Shown here: one piece after another, positions 1 to 10,451 of the stretch
How the letters are laid out: every line of letters starts with the position of its first letter
Numbering within the stretch: the first letter of the stretch is position 1
From: Gammaproteobacteria bacterium
GTDB taxonomy: Bacteria; Pseudomonadota; Gammaproteobacteria; Ga0077536
NCBI GenBank assembly: GCA_016191285.1
Contig: JACPPA010000033.1
Location: 62,001-126,000, forward strand
Length of the DNA: 64,000 nt
Direction of reading: 5' to 3'
Translations under genes and position numbers: made by a program
The notes under the pieces: generated by a model
What the model was told of the DNA's origin: nothing
Database searches by the model: none
The model's input: only the letters and a program-made list of their open reading frames with translations

Positions 1-910
1 GGCCAACTGGCAAAGTCCGCCGTTCGAACCCACGATTCGCGACGGCGTGCTCTATGGGCGCGGCGCCGCCGACATGAAGGGCAGCGTGGCCGCGATGGTG
101 ACGGCGGCCGAGCGCTTCGTCGCCACACACCCCGCGCATGGCGGCACGTTGGCGTTTTTATTGACGTCGGATGAAGAAGGTGTGGCGGTGGATGGCACGC
201 GCCGTGTCGTCGACACCCTCGCCGCCCGTCAGCAGCCGATAACTTGGTGTTTAGTCGGCGAACCCAGTAGTCAGCGGCGCCTGGGCGACTTATTGCGCAA
301 TGGACGCCGCGGCTCGCTGAATGGACGCTTGCGCGTGCACGGAGTCCAAGGGCATATCGCGTACCCAACGCTCGCGTCCAATCCGATTCATTTGGCGCTG
401 CCGGCCCTGACCGAGATCTGCGCCAACGAGTGGGACGCCGGCAACGAGTTCTTTCCGCCGACGTCATTTCAAATTTCGAATCTGAACGCCGGCACTGGCG
501 CTGAAAACGTGATCCCGCCCCGCCTCGATGCGTGGATAAACTTCCGCTTCGGAACGGCGAGCACGGTGACGGGCTTGCAGGCGCGCGTGACCTCAGTCCT
601 TGAACGGCATAGGCTCGATTACACCTTGGAATGGCATTTATCCGGCGAACCTTTTCTGACGCCGCGTGGCGCCTTGGTCGATGCTGTCGTGACCGCAATC
701 CGCGAGGAAAACGGCGTCAGCGCGGCATTGTCGACCGGCGGCGGAACCTCGGACGGGCGTTTTATCGCCAAGCTCGGTAGCGAAATCATCGAACTCGGGC
801 CGGTGAACGCGACGATTCACAAGATTAACGAATGTGTGCGGGTCGCCGAACTCGATGAACTCTCGACAATTTATCAGAGCGTACTCAACCGGTTATTGCT
901 GGATGTCTAA
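1..910 (+). CDS. dapE: Succinyl-diaminopimelate desuccinylase, 5' end missing
   Basis: Zinc-dependent amidohydrolase of the lysine/peptidoglycan pathway that releases succinate from N-succinyl-LL-diaminopimelate in the cytoplasm. The reading frame is open from base 2, so the start and roughly the first 80 residues (including the first metal His) lie outside the window. Visible are [10 protein letters not shown] with the bridging metal Asp, TSDEEG with the catalytic Glu, the dimerisation domain ([15 protein letters not shown]), and a C-terminal GGTSDGRF...NATIHKINE block with the last metal His. Other M20-family peptidases are the alternative, but the GGGTSDGRF and NATIHKINE blocks are typical of DapE. 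An internal GTG at 47 is not the real start. Confidence 0.93.
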   Translation, partial: ANWQSPPFEPTIRDGVLYGRGAADMKGSVAAMVTAAERFVATHPAHGGTLAFLLTSDEEGVAVDGTRRVVDTLAARQQPITWCLVGEPSSQRRLGDLLRNGRRGSLNGRLRVHGVQGHIAYPTLASNPIHLALPALTEICANEWDAGNEFFPPTSFQISNLNAGTGAENVIPPRLDAWINFRFGTASTVTGLQARVTSVLERHRLDYTLEWHLSGEPFLTPRGALVDAVVTAIREENGVSAALSTGGGTSDGRFIAKLGSEIIELGPVNATIHKINECVRVAELDELSTIYQSVLNRLLLDV

Positions 911-912
911 AA

Positions 913-942
913 CATGAATGCCCGCAGGCGCGGGCATTCATG
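913..942. terminator. Bidirectional hairpin between dapE and aceA
   Basis: A perfect 13-bp inverted repeat (913-925 pairing with 930-942) with the 4-base loop AGGC sits between the two convergent genes. There is no long T-run on either side, so it may act as a bidirectional terminator or as a 3'-end stabilising structure. Confidence 0.6.
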
Positions 943-961
943 AGCCATCGGCAAAGGCGAT

Positions 962-2263
962 TTAATGCGCGGCGGCAGCTTTAAACTGTTCTTCTTCGGT
1001 CGAACCGGTCAGGGCGGTGACTGAGGACTTGCCGCCCTGAATGACGGTAGTGACATCGTCGAAGTAGCCCGCACCGACTTCTTGCTGATGACTCGCGAAG
1101 GTGTAACCACGCTTGGCCGCGGCAAACTCTTTTTCCTGCACCATCTCAACGTAGGCGGTCATGCCTTTTTTGACGTACTCATTCGCCAGGTCGAACATGT
1201 TGTACCACATGTTATGGACCCCGGCTAAGGTGATGAACTGGTACTTATAACCCATCGCGCCGAGTTCACGTTGGAATTTCGCAATCGTCACATCGTCCAG
1301 GTTTTTCTTCCAGTTGAACGACGGCGAACAGTTATATGCCAACAGCTGCTCGGGAAATTGTTTTCTAATCGCCTCGGCAAAGCGGCGTGCTTCGTCGAGA
1401 TCCGGAACCGCGGTTTCACACCACAGGAGATCCGCGTAAGGCGCATACGACAGACCCCGATCGATCGCCTGGTCAAGGCCGGCACGGGTCACATACAAGC
1501 CTTCCGCGGTGCGCTCGCCGGTAACAAACGGCTGGTCCCGGACATCGACGTCAGAAGTCAATAAGTTCGCCGCGTTCGCATCGGTGCGCGCGAGAACCAC
1601 CGTGGGGACACCCATGGTATCGGCGGCTAAACGCGCCGCGACTAATTTTTGCACGGCCTCTTGGGTCGGAACCAACACCTTCCCGCCCATATGTCCGCAT
1701 TTTTTGACGGACGCTAGCTGATCTTCGAAGTGCACACCGGCGGCGCCCGCTTCGATCATGTTTTTCATCAATTCGAAGGCGTTCAGGACTCCACCAAAAC
1801 CGGCTTCGGCGTCGGCCACAATCGGGATGAAATAGTCGATGTCTTGCTTGCCCTTGGCCCATTGAATTTCGTCGGCGCGTTTGAAGGCGTTATTGATGCG
1901 CCGAACCACGGTCGGGACTGAATCAACCGCGTAGAGCGATTGGTCGGGGTACATAGTCTCGCTGGTATTGGCATCCGCAGCCACCTGCCAACCCGAAAGG
2001 TAAATCGCCTTCACACCCGCTTTCACCTGCTGGACCGCTTGGCCGCCGGTTAAAGCCCCCAAACAGGGCACAAAAGGTTCTTCGTTGACAAGTTTCCACA
2101 GTTTGTCCGCGCCGCGTCGCGCCAGCGTGTGCTCGATGGTCACGCTGCCGCGCAACCGAATCACATCTTCGGCAGAATACTCGCGGCGCACGCCGCTCCA
2201 ACGTGGATTCGTCGCCCAATCCTTCTTTAATTGCTCTACTTGGTCCTTAAACGACAATGACAT
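962..2263 (-). CDS. aceA: Isocitrate lyase
   Basis: Cleaves isocitrate to glyoxylate and succinate, the first step of the glyoxylate shunt, needed for growth on acetate, fatty acids or other C2-yielding substrates. The protein is 433 residues, the usual bacterial length, with the catalytic signature KKCGH at residues 187-191 and the metal-binding DAEAGFGG block near 151. The ATG at 2263 follows a good ribosome site (GGAGAAA). It stands alone; no malate synthase or AceK is visible in the window. The shunt fits the catabolic genes downstream, whose products would enter as acetyl-CoA. Confidence 0.97.
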   Translation of the reverse strand: MSLSFKDQVEQLKKDWATNPRWSGVRREYSAEDVIRLRGSVTIEHTLARRGADKLWKLVNEEPFVPCLGALTGGQAVQQVKAGVKAIYLSGWQVAADANTSETMYPDQSLYAVDSVPTVVRRINNAFKRADEIQWAKGKQDIDYFIPIVADAEAGFGGVLNAFELMKNMIEAGAAGVHFEDQLASVKKCGHMGGKVLVPTQEAVQKLVAARLAADTMGVPTVVLARTDANAANLLTSDVDVRDQPFVTGERTAEGLYVTRAGLDQAIDRGLSYAPYADLLWCETAVPDLDEARRFAEAIRKQFPEQLLAYNCSPSFNWKKNLDDVTIAKFQRELGAMGYKYQFITLAGVHNMWYNMFDLANEYVKKGMTAYVEMVQEKEFAAAKRGYTFASHQQEVGAGYFDDVTTVIQGGKSSVTALTGSTEEEQFKAAAAH

Positions 2264-2678
2264 CTTGATTTCTCCTGCCAGTCACAGCATTCCATCAGCT
2301 TCGGAAGTTAATCACTCATACCATCTTTTTAAATATCGGCCGCTTATCGAATTCCATCGCCCATGCAGTTGCCGTCAGTCGGTACGTTTAGACGTAACAA
2401 CGTTGCGCTCCGCGGTGGGCTGGGGACCCTACGTTGCGTCGCATCATTTGTCAATCCGACGCCGGTACGCGGCGCCTTAATGCTGTTAAGGTTGGCGCGC
2501 GCATTGTAGGTTCTCGCCCGCCGCCGGGCACGGGCTTTTCCCCATTCGACTGTAAATTTCAATGTCATCGCGGATCTAATTCCCTACACCGTCGCTGGTA
2601 TCGCCGAATGAATTTCAACTCGTATAATCGACTACAAGGATTCAACTTCAGAGATTGGCTTAATCGGCCACACCCAGC
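2264..2678. promoter_or_regulatory. Intergenic region with divergent promoters of aceA and clpS
   Basis: About 415 bases without a credible gene between divergent aceA and clpS. A consensus -10 box TATAAT at 2623-2628 lies about 50 bases before clpS; no good -35 is seen at the right distance. Short GC-rich palindromes occur near 2460-2475 and 2515-2530. Reading frames that cross the region lack a ribosome site and recognisable protein features. Confidence 0.4.
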
Positions 2679-2999
2679 ATGGCGAACAAAACCGGAACAG
2701 AACGAGAATCGGGTCTGGCAGTCCAAGAGGCGGCGCCCAAGGTCAAGACACCGCCGCTGTATAAAGTCGTTATGCTTAACGACGACTACACTCCCATGGA
2801 ATTTGTCGTCCACGTGCTTGAACAGTTTTTCAACATGGATCGTACTAACGCGACCCGCATCATGTTAGAAGTACACACTCGGGGCAAAGGAATTTGTGGG
2901 GTGTTCATTCATGAAATCGCCGAAACTAAAGTTGCCCAAGTGAACGCCTACGCACGCGAGAACCAGCACCCGTTGTTATGCGCCCTCGAACTGGCTTAA
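2679..2999 (+). CDS. clpS: ATP-dependent Clp protease adaptor ClpS
   Basis: Adaptor that binds N-degron substrates and hands them to the ClpA unfoldase. The protein is 106 residues with a flexible N-terminal tail and the core motif [16 protein letters not shown] (about residues 29-44), whose acidic patch binds the substrate amino terminus. The C-terminal half carries the usual [11 protein letters not shown] and EIAETK blocks. It lies 40 bases before clpA, the standard clpS-clpA order, and is probably transcribed with it from the TATAAT-containing promoter upstream. Confidence 0.97.
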   Translation: MANKTGTERESGLAVQEAAPKVKTPPLYKVVMLNDDYTPMEFVVHVLEQFFNMDRTNATRIMLEVHTRGKGICGVFIHEIAETKVAQVNAYARENQHPLLCALELA

Positions 3000-3039
3000 T
3001 GACTCAAACCACCGCCGCTAGCGGAGTTAGGAATTCTTC

Positions 3040-5310
3040 GTGTTAAGTAAAGAACTGGAAGTCACCTTAAACCTTGCGTTCAAGGCGGCTCGCGAACAAC
3101 GCCATGAGTTCATGACCGTCGAGCACTTATTGTTGGCGCTGTTGGATAACCCAACTGCCGCGAAAGTCCTCCGCGCTTGCGGCGCGGATCTCAATCAACT
3201 AAGGCGATTACTGGTCGATTTCATCCGCGATAACGCTCCGGTGTTGCCCGACGACGAAGAGCGCGATACGCAGCCGACCTTGGGGTTTCAGCGCGTACTG
3301 CAGCGCGCGGTATTTCACGTGCAGTCGTCGGGCAAGAAGGAAGTGACCGGTGCCAACGTGCTGGTCGCGATATTCGGTGAGCGCGAATCACAAGCAGTGC
3401 ATCTGCTGAATCAACAAAACATCGCGCGCCTCGACGTTGTCAATTGCATCTCGCATGGCATTTCAAAGATCGCGGACGAGGACGGTGCCGCCGATTCGAA
3501 CACCAACAACGAGGAGGATGGCGAAGCCGCCGAAGCCAACAAAACCGCGCTCGATCAATTTTGTACCAATCTCAACGAACAGGCGCGCAAGGGCAAAATC
3601 GATCCGCTGATCGGTCGCCATGATGAGATCGAACGGACCATCCAGATTTTGTGTCGACGCCGCAAGAACAACCCGCTGTTTGTCGGTGAAGCCGGGGTGG
3701 GCAAAACCGCCATTGCTGAAGGCTTGGCGAAGAAAATCGTCGATAAGGAAATCCCCGAAATCTTGCAAAACGCGACCATTTATTCGCTCGATCTGGGCGC
3801 CCTCCTCGCTGGCACCAAGTACCGCGGCGATTTCGAGAAGCGCCTAAAGGCAGTCATCGGTCAATTAAAGCGCGAAACCGGCGCGGTGCTGTTTATCGAC
3901 GAGATCCACACGATCATTGGCGCGGGCGCGGCTTCGGGCGGCGTAATGGACGCGTCAAATTTGATTAAACCCATGCTCGCTTCAGGCGAGATTAAATGTA
4001 TTGGATCGACCACGTACCAGGAGTATCGCGGGATCTTCGAGAAAGACCGCGCCTTGTCGCGACGCTTCCAAAAAATAGACGTCGGCGAACCGTCGGTCGA
4101 CGAGACCATCAAGATTTTGCAAGGCTTGAAGTCACGCTTCGAGGAACATCACGACGTCAAGTACACGAGCCAGGCGCTGCGTTCGGCCGCCGAACTGACG
4201 CATCGATACATCAATGACCGGCATCTGCCCGACAAGGCCATCGATATCATCGATGAAGCCGGCGCACGTCAACGACTCGCCCCGCCTTCGCGCCGGAAAA
4301 AGACCGTAGGCGCCTACGAGATCGAGGAGATCGTCGCGAAAGTCGCACGGATCCCGCCGAAAACCGTGTCCACTTCCGATCGCGAAGTCCTGCAACATAT
4401 CGAGCGTGATCTCAAAATGGTGGTATTCGGCCAAGACGAAGCCATTGCGACCTTGGCCACCGCCATCAAAATGTCGCGCTCCGGTTTGGGCAACAATGAA
4501 AAGCCCATCGGCTCGTTCTTGTTCGCCGGGCCGACAGGAGTCGGTAAGACCGAAGTCACGCGCCAATTGGCGCGCGTGATGGGGATCGAGTTAATCCGTT
4601 TCGATATGTCGGAGTACATGGAGCGGCACACCGTGTCGCGTTTGATCGGTGCGCCACCGGGCTACGTGGGCTATGACACCGGCGGATTGCTCACCGAAGC
4701 CGTGCACAAACAACCGCATGCCGTGCTCTTGCTCGATGAAATGGAGAAGGCGCACCCGGACGTGTTCAACGTGCTGTTGCAGGTCATGGACCATGGCACG
4801 CTAACCGACACCAACGGACGGAAGACCGATTTTAGAAACGTCATCATTGTGATGACGACGAATGCCGGCGCCGACCGGATTAGTCGCGCATCGATCGGAT
4901 TCTCGACTCAAGACCATTCGAGCGACGCCGGCGAAGCGCTGAAACAATTGTTCAATCCCGAGTTTCGCAATCGCCTCGACGCCACGATTTTCTTCAAGGC
5001 ACTCGATCCGGTGACCATCAATCATGTGGTCGACAAATTCCTGGTCGAGCTTGAAAGTCAATTGGACGGCAAAAAAGTTTCACTCGAAGTCGATCATGCG
5101 GCGCGGGAGTGGCTTGCCGAACACGGCTACGACCGCCTGATGGGTGCACGTCCCATGAGTCGCCTGATTCGCGACAAAATTAAGAAAGCGCTCGCTGAAG
5201 AACTGTTATTTGGACGCTTGGCCAACGGCGGGCATGTGATCGTCACCGTGCGCAACGATGACATCGCGGTCGATCTCGAAGTCGAAGAAAAAGTTGCGGG
5301 CGAGATCTAG
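3040..5310 (+). CDS. clpA: ATP-dependent Clp protease ATP-binding subunit ClpA
   Basis: AAA+ unfoldase that, with ClpP, degrades N-degron and ssrA-tagged proteins. It has 756 residues: an N-terminal double Clp_N repeat (about 1-145), a first AAA+ module with Walker A GEAGVGKTA (about 216-224) and Walker B LFIDEIHT, and a second with GPTGVGKTE (about 497-505) and LLLDEMEKAHPD. No ClpB-type coiled-coil middle domain is present, which separates it from ClpB. The start is a GTG at 3040, chosen because the N-terminus MLSKELEVTLN matches the family and a GGAG lies upstream. clpP is not in the window. Confidence 0.97.
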   Translation: MLSKELEVTLNLAFKAAREQRHEFMTVEHLLLALLDNPTAAKVLRACGADLNQLRRLLVDFIRDNAPVLPDDEERDTQPTLGFQRVLQRAVFHVQSSGKKEVTGANVLVAIFGERESQAVHLLNQQNIARLDVVNCISHGISKIADEDGAADSNTNNEEDGEAAEANKTALDQFCTNLNEQARKGKIDPLIGRHDEIERTIQILCRRRKNNPLFVGEAGVGKTAIAEGLAKKIVDKEIPEILQNATIYSLDLGALLAGTKYRGDFEKRLKAVIGQLKRETGAVLFIDEIHTIIGAGAASGGVMDASNLIKPMLASGEIKCIGSTTYQEYRGIFEKDRALSRRFQKIDVGEPSVDETIKILQGLKSRFEEHHDVKYTSQALRSAAELTHRYINDRHLPDKAIDIIDEAGARQRLAPPSRRKKTVGAYEIEEIVAKVARIPPKTVSTSDREVLQHIERDLKMVVFGQDEAIATLATAIKMSRSGLGNNEKPIGSFLFAGPTGVGKTEVTRQLARVMGIELIRFDMSEYMERHTVSRLIGAPPGYVGYDTGGLLTEAVHKQPHAVLLLDEMEKAHPDVFNVLLQVMDHGTLTDTNGRKTDFRNVIIVMTTNAGADRISRASIGFSTQDHSSDAGEALKQLFNPEFRNRLDATIFFKALDPVTINHVVDKFLVELESQLDGKKVSLEVDHAAREWLAEHGYDRLMGARPMSRLIRDKIKKALAEELLFGRLANGGHVIVTVRNDDIAVDLEVEEKVAGEI

Positions 5311-5326
5311 TCCGTAATCACATCAC

Positions 5327-5845
5327 ATGGTTCAAAACGTCATCCAAGTTGGCCCCAACACATTTCGCGAATCCTTCGGTCGTTATTTCGAAGACTTCGA
5401 GGTTGGTCATATTTATCAGCACCGCCCCGGGCGGACCATTACCGAAACCGACAATGTCTGGTTCACATTGCTGACCATGAATACCCATCCGCTGCATTTC
5501 GACAATGAGTATGCAAAAGCCTCGGAGTTTGGACAGGCGCTGGTGAATAGCACTTTTACCGTGGCGCTAGTGGCCGGCCTCAGCGTCAGCGATGTCAGTC
5601 AAAAAGCCATCGCCAATCTCGGTTGGAAGGAAATTAAACTCCCGGCGCCGGTGTTTGTTGGCGATACCTTGTACGCCGAATCCACGGTGCTGGAAAAACG
5701 CGAATCGAAGTCACGACCAACCGCGGGCTTGGTCACCGTAAAAACCGTGGGCAAAAAACGAGATGACACGGTGGTTTGCGAATTTTATCGCACCATGTTG
5801 ATTCCGAAACGCGGACATGGTGTCGAGGACAAGATCGACTATTGA
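5327..5845 (+). CDS. MaoC-family (R)-specific hydratase
   Basis: 172-residue hot-dog-fold protein of the MaoC dehydratase family, which hydrates or dehydrates CoA thioesters. The segment FEVGHIYQHRPGRTITETDN followed by NTHPLHFDNEYAK carries the expected catalytic Asp/His pair of the hydratase motif, and PVFVGDTLYAES is the usual second-half strand pattern. It starts 17 bases after clpA on the same strand, with no clear ribosome site, so it may be read through from clpA. The substrate cannot be told; enoyl-CoA or mesaconyl-type CoA esters are possible. Confidence 0.85.
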   Translation: MVQNVIQVGPNTFRESFGRYFEDFEVGHIYQHRPGRTITETDNVWFTLLTMNTHPLHFDNEYAKASEFGQALVNSTFTVALVAGLSVSDVSQKAIANLGWKEIKLPAPVFVGDTLYAESTVLEKRESKSRPTAGLVTVKTVGKKRDDTVVCEFYRTMLIPKRGHGVEDKIDY

Positions 5846-5861
5846 GTTAATTGAACCCGTC

Positions 5862-7175
5862 TCAATTGAGCTCTTTCAACAATACCTGCGAGTTCCGCTG
5901 AAAATTATAGAGCGCTTGCCGCGCACTCGGGAGTCGTTCCAATTCAACCGCGACATAGCCGTATTCCTGGAACCAATGCTTCGCCTGCGTCGTGAGTGCA
6001 AATACCGCCTCGAGTTTAAGCGTCACGGCACGTTGCTCCAGCGCGGCGAGCAAAGTCTTGCCGAAGCCAAACTGACGGTAAGCGGGCTCGACCGCGACGC
6101 ACGCGATCTCGCCGCAGCGATCGGCGACAAATGGATATAGCGCGCCGCACGCCACCGTCGCGCCATCGCGGACCACCACCATGAAATGTTCGATTTCCGT
6201 TTCGAGCTTTTCGCGCGACCGTTTGACCAGAGCACCGGTCGCCTCAAGCGGTTCGATTAACTGCACGATGCCACCGACATCTTCGATCGTCGCTTGGCGC
6301 AGTTGATCGAACGGCGCGTTACTGATCAAGGTGCCGACGCCATCTCGCGTAAAGAGCTCGAGGAGCAACGCGCCGTCGCCGGCGTCGAGGAGATGCACGC
6401 GCTCGACCCCGGACTGACAGGCGCGCACGGCATTCGCCAGTTCCTGCTGGTGAGAGCCTTCGCGACGTTGATACTCGCGCGCTTCGCGCGGGGTCAGTTC
6501 GCGGACCAACGCGCCTTGCGCATCGAGCAAGCCAGCTTCGCGTGACAGCAAAATAAGCTTGTTGGCATGGAGTTCGATGGCAACGGCGCTCGCCAAATCC
6601 AACGCATCTAAACTAAACGTTTCACCGGTTGGGGAATAGCCGAGGGGAGAGATCAACACCACGTCAACGATGTCGAGCTGCTGGCTGATGGCGCGCCCAT
6701 CGATACGGCGCACGTCGCCGGTAAATTCGAGGTCAATCCCGTCGACCACACCGGCCGGCCGTGCCATCACGTAATTGCCGCCATTGATGCGTAGTGGCGT
6801 CGTGCCTAATGGCCGGACGCGGGTCGCATGGGAAAATTGGCTCTCGATATCGAACCTGACCGCCGCCGTGGCATCCTTTACCCGCGCGAGAACCTCAGCG
6901 GTGGTTACCCGACCCGATCCAACAAACCGGGGCTCGAGGTTAGCGGCGGCGAGCCGCGCCGAGACTTGTGGTTGGGATCCGTGAACGACGACCAGTCGAA
7001 CCCCGATTCCGGCGAGCAGCGTTAAGTCCTGCACCAGCTGCGGAAACAGTGGATCGGCAACTAATTCGCCGCCGAGATGGACCACGAAAGTATGCCCGCG
7101 ATGCGCCCTGATGTACGGCGATGCATCGCGCATCCAGTGCACAAAGGACGTTTCGTCCGTCTGACTCGTACTCAT
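5862..7175 (-). CDS. argA: Amino-acid N-acetyltransferase (N-acetylglutamate synthase)
   Basis: Catalyses the first step of arginine synthesis, acetylating glutamate with acetyl-CoA. 437 residues: an N-terminal amino-acid-kinase fold (about 1-290; VVHLGGELVADPLF, VVVHGSQPQV, INGGNYVMARPAG) and a C-terminal GNAT domain (EIACVAVEPAYRQFGFGKTL is the acetyl-CoA loop). This fused layout is that of classical ArgA, not the short GNAT-only form. The kinase-fold half probably binds feedback arginine. It is convergent with the MaoC gene and divergent from ilvD. Confidence 0.95.
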   Translation of the reverse strand: MSTSQTDETSFVHWMRDASPYIRAHRGHTFVVHLGGELVADPLFPQLVQDLTLLAGIGVRLVVVHGSQPQVSARLAAANLEPRFVGSGRVTTAEVLARVKDATAAVRFDIESQFSHATRVRPLGTTPLRINGGNYVMARPAGVVDGIDLEFTGDVRRIDGRAISQQLDIVDVVLISPLGYSPTGETFSLDALDLASAVAIELHANKLILLSREAGLLDAQGALVRELTPREAREYQRREGSHQQELANAVRACQSGVERVHLLDAGDGALLLELFTRDGVGTLISNAPFDQLRQATIEDVGGIVQLIEPLEATGALVKRSREKLETEIEHFMVVVRDGATVACGALYPFVADRCGEIACVAVEPAYRQFGFGKTLLAALEQRAVTLKLEAVFALTTQAKHWFQEYGYVAVELERLPSARQALYNFQRNSQVLLKELN

Positions 7176-7353
7176 TGAGCTGATCTAAAACTGCCGGCGA
7201 CTATTGATTGGGTGGGTGCCGTATTCTACACAGCCCGGCGGGTTGCGCGCCGCAAGCCCGCGCGTTACGTTGGCAAGGGGCGCTGCTATTTTCCGGCGTC
7301 ACCGGCCTCACACCTGTGCGAGGGGCCACCCCGATAACCGAAGGATCTTTGCG

Positions 7354-9036
7354 ATGAACGTCAAGCCATTAAACCGATACAGCGCACGTATTACTCAACC
7401 GCGGTCACAAGGCGCCTCGCAGGCGATGCTCTACGCGACTGGTCTGTCACAGGACGATCTTCAAAAACCGCAAATTGGAATCGCGAGCGTCTGGTTTGAA
7501 GGCAACCCATGCAACATGCACTTGCTGCAACTTGCCGAATATGTGAAGACCGGCGTCCAAGCCGCGGGCCTCGTTGGCATGCGCTTCAACACCATTGGGG
7601 TAAGCGATGGCATCTCGATGGGCACCGACGGGATGAGTTACTCGCTGCAGTCGCGCGAAATCATCGCGGACTCGATCGAGACGATCATGGGTGGCCAATG
7701 GTACGACGCGAATATCTCGCTTCCCGGTTGCGATAAGAACATGCCGGGGTGTTTGATGGCCATGGCGCGAATGAATCGTCCAGCGTTAATGGTGTACGGC
7801 GGGACTATCAAACCTGGTCATTCGCGGGGTGAGACGCTCGACATCATCTCGGCGTTTCAAAGCTATGGCGCCTATTTGGCGGGGACGATCGATGACACGC
7901 GGCGGGCCGAAATCGTGCGCCATGCGTGCCCGGGCGCGGGCGCCTGCGGTGGGATGTACACCGCCAATACGATGGCCTCCGCCATCGAGGCGCTCGGCAT
8001 GAGTCTGCCGTTCAGTTCGTCGACCCCGGCGATCGATCCGCTGAAGCAAGAAGAATGCATGCGGGCCGGACAGGCCATTCGCGTGCTACTCGAACGCGAT
8101 ATTAAGCCACGCGACATCATGACCCGCGCCGCGTTTGAGAATGCGATGGTCGTGGTCACGGTGTTAGGGGGTTCGACTAACGCCGTGTTGCACCTCATTG
8201 CCATGGCGCGGGCCGCCGACGTGACCTTGACGCTGGACGACTTCCAAGCCGTGAGCGATCGCACGCCGTTCTTGGCGGATTTAAAACCGAGTGGCCGCTT
8301 CGTGATGGAAGATGTACAAACCATCGGCGGCATTCCGGCTGTGATGAAATACCTCCTGGAACACGGGCTGTTGGACGGCAGTTGCCTTACTTGCACTGGT
8401 AAGACGGTCGCGGAAAACCTCGCCGATCTCCCGGGACTTAAAGCCGGCCAAGAGGTCTTGCGACCGCTGTCTAACCCAATCAAGCCATCCGGCCATATTC
8501 AAATTTTACGCGGCAACCTTGCGCCCGGCGGCGCCGTGGCCAAGATCACCGGCAAGGAAGGCCTGCGCTTCGCGGGTCCCGCTCGCGTCTATGATTCCGA
8601 AGAAGCCATGCTCGCGGCGCTGGAACAAAAGCAGATTCAAAAAGGGGACGTCGTCGTCATTCGCTATGAGGGGCCGCAAGGCGGACCGGGAATGCCGGAA
8701 ATGTTAACCCCAACTTCAGCGATCATGGGGGCTGGCCTAGGCAACGATGTCGCGTTGATCACCGATGGCCGATTCTCGGGCGGTTCGCATGGGTTTATCG
8801 TTGGCCATGTCGTCCCCGAAGCCCAGCAAGGCGGACCGATTGCCCTGGTCCGCAACGGCGATCAGATTTCGATCGACATCGCCAACAACCGGCTCGATGT
8901 CGACATCGCGGACACCGAGCTAGCGCGACGGCAAGCAGCCTGGACAATGCCACCTTACAAGGCCACGCGCGGCACCTTGTACAAATTCATTAAAAACGTG
9001 AAATCTGCCGCCGAGGGCTGTGTCACCGACGAATAA
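7354..9036 (+). CDS. ilvD: Dihydroxy-acid dehydratase
   Basis: Iron-sulfur dehydratase of valine, leucine and isoleucine synthesis. I chose the ATG at 7354 (560 residues; AAGGAT ribosome site about 10 bases upstream) because the open frame upstream of it, from 7204, does not look like protein. Both family signatures are present: CDKNMPGC with the cluster Cys (about residue 127), [16 protein letters not shown], and near the C-terminus [14 protein letters not shown]. It diverges from argA across about 180 bases and is convergent with the transglycosylase gene. Confidence 0.96.
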   Translation: MNVKPLNRYSARITQPRSQGASQAMLYATGLSQDDLQKPQIGIASVWFEGNPCNMHLLQLAEYVKTGVQAAGLVGMRFNTIGVSDGISMGTDGMSYSLQSREIIADSIETIMGGQWYDANISLPGCDKNMPGCLMAMARMNRPALMVYGGTIKPGHSRGETLDIISAFQSYGAYLAGTIDDTRRAEIVRHACPGAGACGGMYTANTMASAIEALGMSLPFSSSTPAIDPLKQEECMRAGQAIRVLLERDIKPRDIMTRAAFENAMVVVTVLGGSTNAVLHLIAMARAADVTLTLDDFQAVSDRTPFLADLKPSGRFVMEDVQTIGGIPAVMKYLLEHGLLDGSCLTCTGKTVAENLADLPGLKAGQEVLRPLSNPIKPSGHIQILRGNLAPGGAVAKITGKEGLRFAGPARVYDSEEAMLAALEQKQIQKGDVVVIRYEGPQGGPGMPEMLTPTSAIMGAGLGNDVALITDGRFSGGSHGFIVGHVVPEAQQGGPIALVRNGDQISIDIANNRLDVDIADTELARRQAAWTMPPYKATRGTLYKFIKNVKSAAEGCVTDE

Positions 9037-9054
9037 ATAATCGGCAACGCTGCC

Positions 9055-9672
9055 TTACATCATTTTCTTATAGTCGTTGTAATACTTCAGCACTCGGCGC
9101 ACATACGTTTGGGTTTCTTCGTAGGGTGGAATTTGCCGGCCGTAGGTGAGCACCGCGTTTTCACCGGCGTTGTAGGCCGCGAGCGCGAGCACCAGATCGT
9201 TATCGAACATCCCGAGCAGGTCCCGCAAATAACCCGTGCCGCCCGCGATATTCGCGGTCGGATCATTGCGATTCTTGACGCCGTAGCGCTCGGCGGTTTG
9301 CGGCATCAACTGCATAAGGCCAACGGCGCCAGCGGTAGACATGGCGTTCGGATCATAGGCTGATTCGGCAGTAATAACCGCGTGGACGAGTGCGGTCGGC
9401 AGCTTATGTCGTTTAGCCGCGAGTTCGATAACCTTACTGAAGCGCTCCCGATTCACCGCCAACGTCCGATAATCCACCGCGCCCGCGCGCGCCTCGGACC
9501 AGCCCTTCCAGGTTTTAATCAGCCGTTTATAACCAGTATGTGCCGGGCGGTCCGTGAGATAAACCCGACCGTACTTATCAACGTATTTATAAATATCGGC
9601 ACCGGCCACGAACGGTAGGGCCACGAGCAGGCCTACACCAATGAGGCGTCTTAACTGAATAATATTCGACAT
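9055..9672 (-). CDS. Lytic transglycosylase with DUF4124-like N-terminus
   Basis: Periplasmic murein-cleaving enzyme of 205 residues. An N-terminal signal peptide (about 1-25, LLVALPFVAGA) is followed by a DUF4124-like segment (IYKYVDKYGRVYLTDRPAH) and a C-terminal SLT domain. The catalytic Glu is in VITAESAYDPNA, and the family motifs GAVGLMQLMPQTAERYGV, ALAAYNAGENAV and YVRRVLKYY are all present. It lies 53 bases upstream of pgpA's 3' end on the same strand but has its own ribosome site context, so co-transcription with pgpA is possible but unproven. Confidence 0.92.
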   Translation of the reverse strand: MSNIIQLRRLIGVGLLVALPFVAGADIYKYVDKYGRVYLTDRPAHTGYKRLIKTWKGWSEARAGAVDYRTLAVNRERFSKVIELAAKRHKLPTALVHAVITAESAYDPNAMSTAGAVGLMQLMPQTAERYGVKNRNDPTANIAGGTGYLRDLLGMFDNDLVLALAAYNAGENAVLTYGRQIPPYEETQTYVRRVLKYYNDYKKMM

Positions 9673-9725
9673 TTCTGGGCGTTAAATTTTAGATCTAATG
9701 TCAAAACTATTTATCATTTATAACT

Positions 9726-10220
9726 TCATGATAAATAATTAATTAGTGCGAGCGCAAGCCCCGCGAACAATCCCGCCAGGGCATCGTCGACCATAATTCC
9801 CAATCCGCCACCCACTGCGCGGTCTAGCCACCGTATCGGCCCCGGCTTCGTAATATCGAATAGTCTAAATAGCGCGAATCCAATCACTGCACTCCGGAGA
9901 TCCTCGGCACCGAGGCCTAGCGTGATGAGGATTCCGACAATTTCGTCCCAAACTATCGCAGGGTGATCCTTGATTCCGAGAAATTGTGCCGTTCGGGCAC
10001 AAAGCGGAATGCCAATCGCGAACAGTAACGCTGTGAGCGCCCAATAAATTCGCTGATCCAAGGACGCTAGGGGCGTGTAAAGCGCGAACCCGAGTACCGA
10101 CCCCCATGTGCCAGGCGCCCACGGCGCCAGTCCTGTACCCAGACCCAATGCCAAGCAGTGGCCCGGATCGCGTAACAACACGACAGAGACTCGACTTCGC
10201 TTTCCAATTCCCTCCGTCAT
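9726..10220 (-). CDS. pgpA: Phosphatidylglycerophosphatase A
   Basis: Inner-membrane phosphatase that makes phosphatidylglycerol from phosphatidylglycerophosphate. Motifs: LGTGLAPWAPGTWGS near the N-terminus, then KDHPAIVWDEIVGI with the conserved acidic residues and FRLFDITKPGPIRWLD, followed by hydrophobic membrane segments. About 164 residues from the ATG at 10220; a TTG at 10235 would add five. The first 12 residues are atypical for the family, so the true start may be slightly later. Confidence 0.93.
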   Translation of the reverse strand: MTEGIGKRSRVSVVLLRDPGHCLALGLGTGLAPWAPGTWGSVLGFALYTPLASLDQRIYWALTALLFAIGIPLCARTAQFLGIKDHPAIVWDEIVGILITLGLGAEDLRSAVIGFALFRLFDITKPGPIRWLDRAVGGGLGIMVDDALAGLFAGLALALINYLS

Positions 10221-10451
10221 ACCTAAAGCGCTCAACGCTGGAGTCGTGAGTAAAAGCCGAAGTCAACCAAGTGCGCCGGAACATCCTCTTAATGGCCCCC
10301 AGGCGCAAGGGTCAAATCTATAAATCTTGTGCATTTCCTCGACAGGTGGCAGAGCACACAGCGCCGGAAGGGGTACCAATCGGGCTAACTATCGGTCACC
10401 ATTCGGCGCAAATTTGCGAACATCAATTCAAATTCAATCACCGAGGCTAAC

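Noticed and set aside
7872-8483. Minus-strand open frame of 203 residues opposite ilvD
   Set aside because: Antisense shadow of a conserved gene; no motif or ribosome site.
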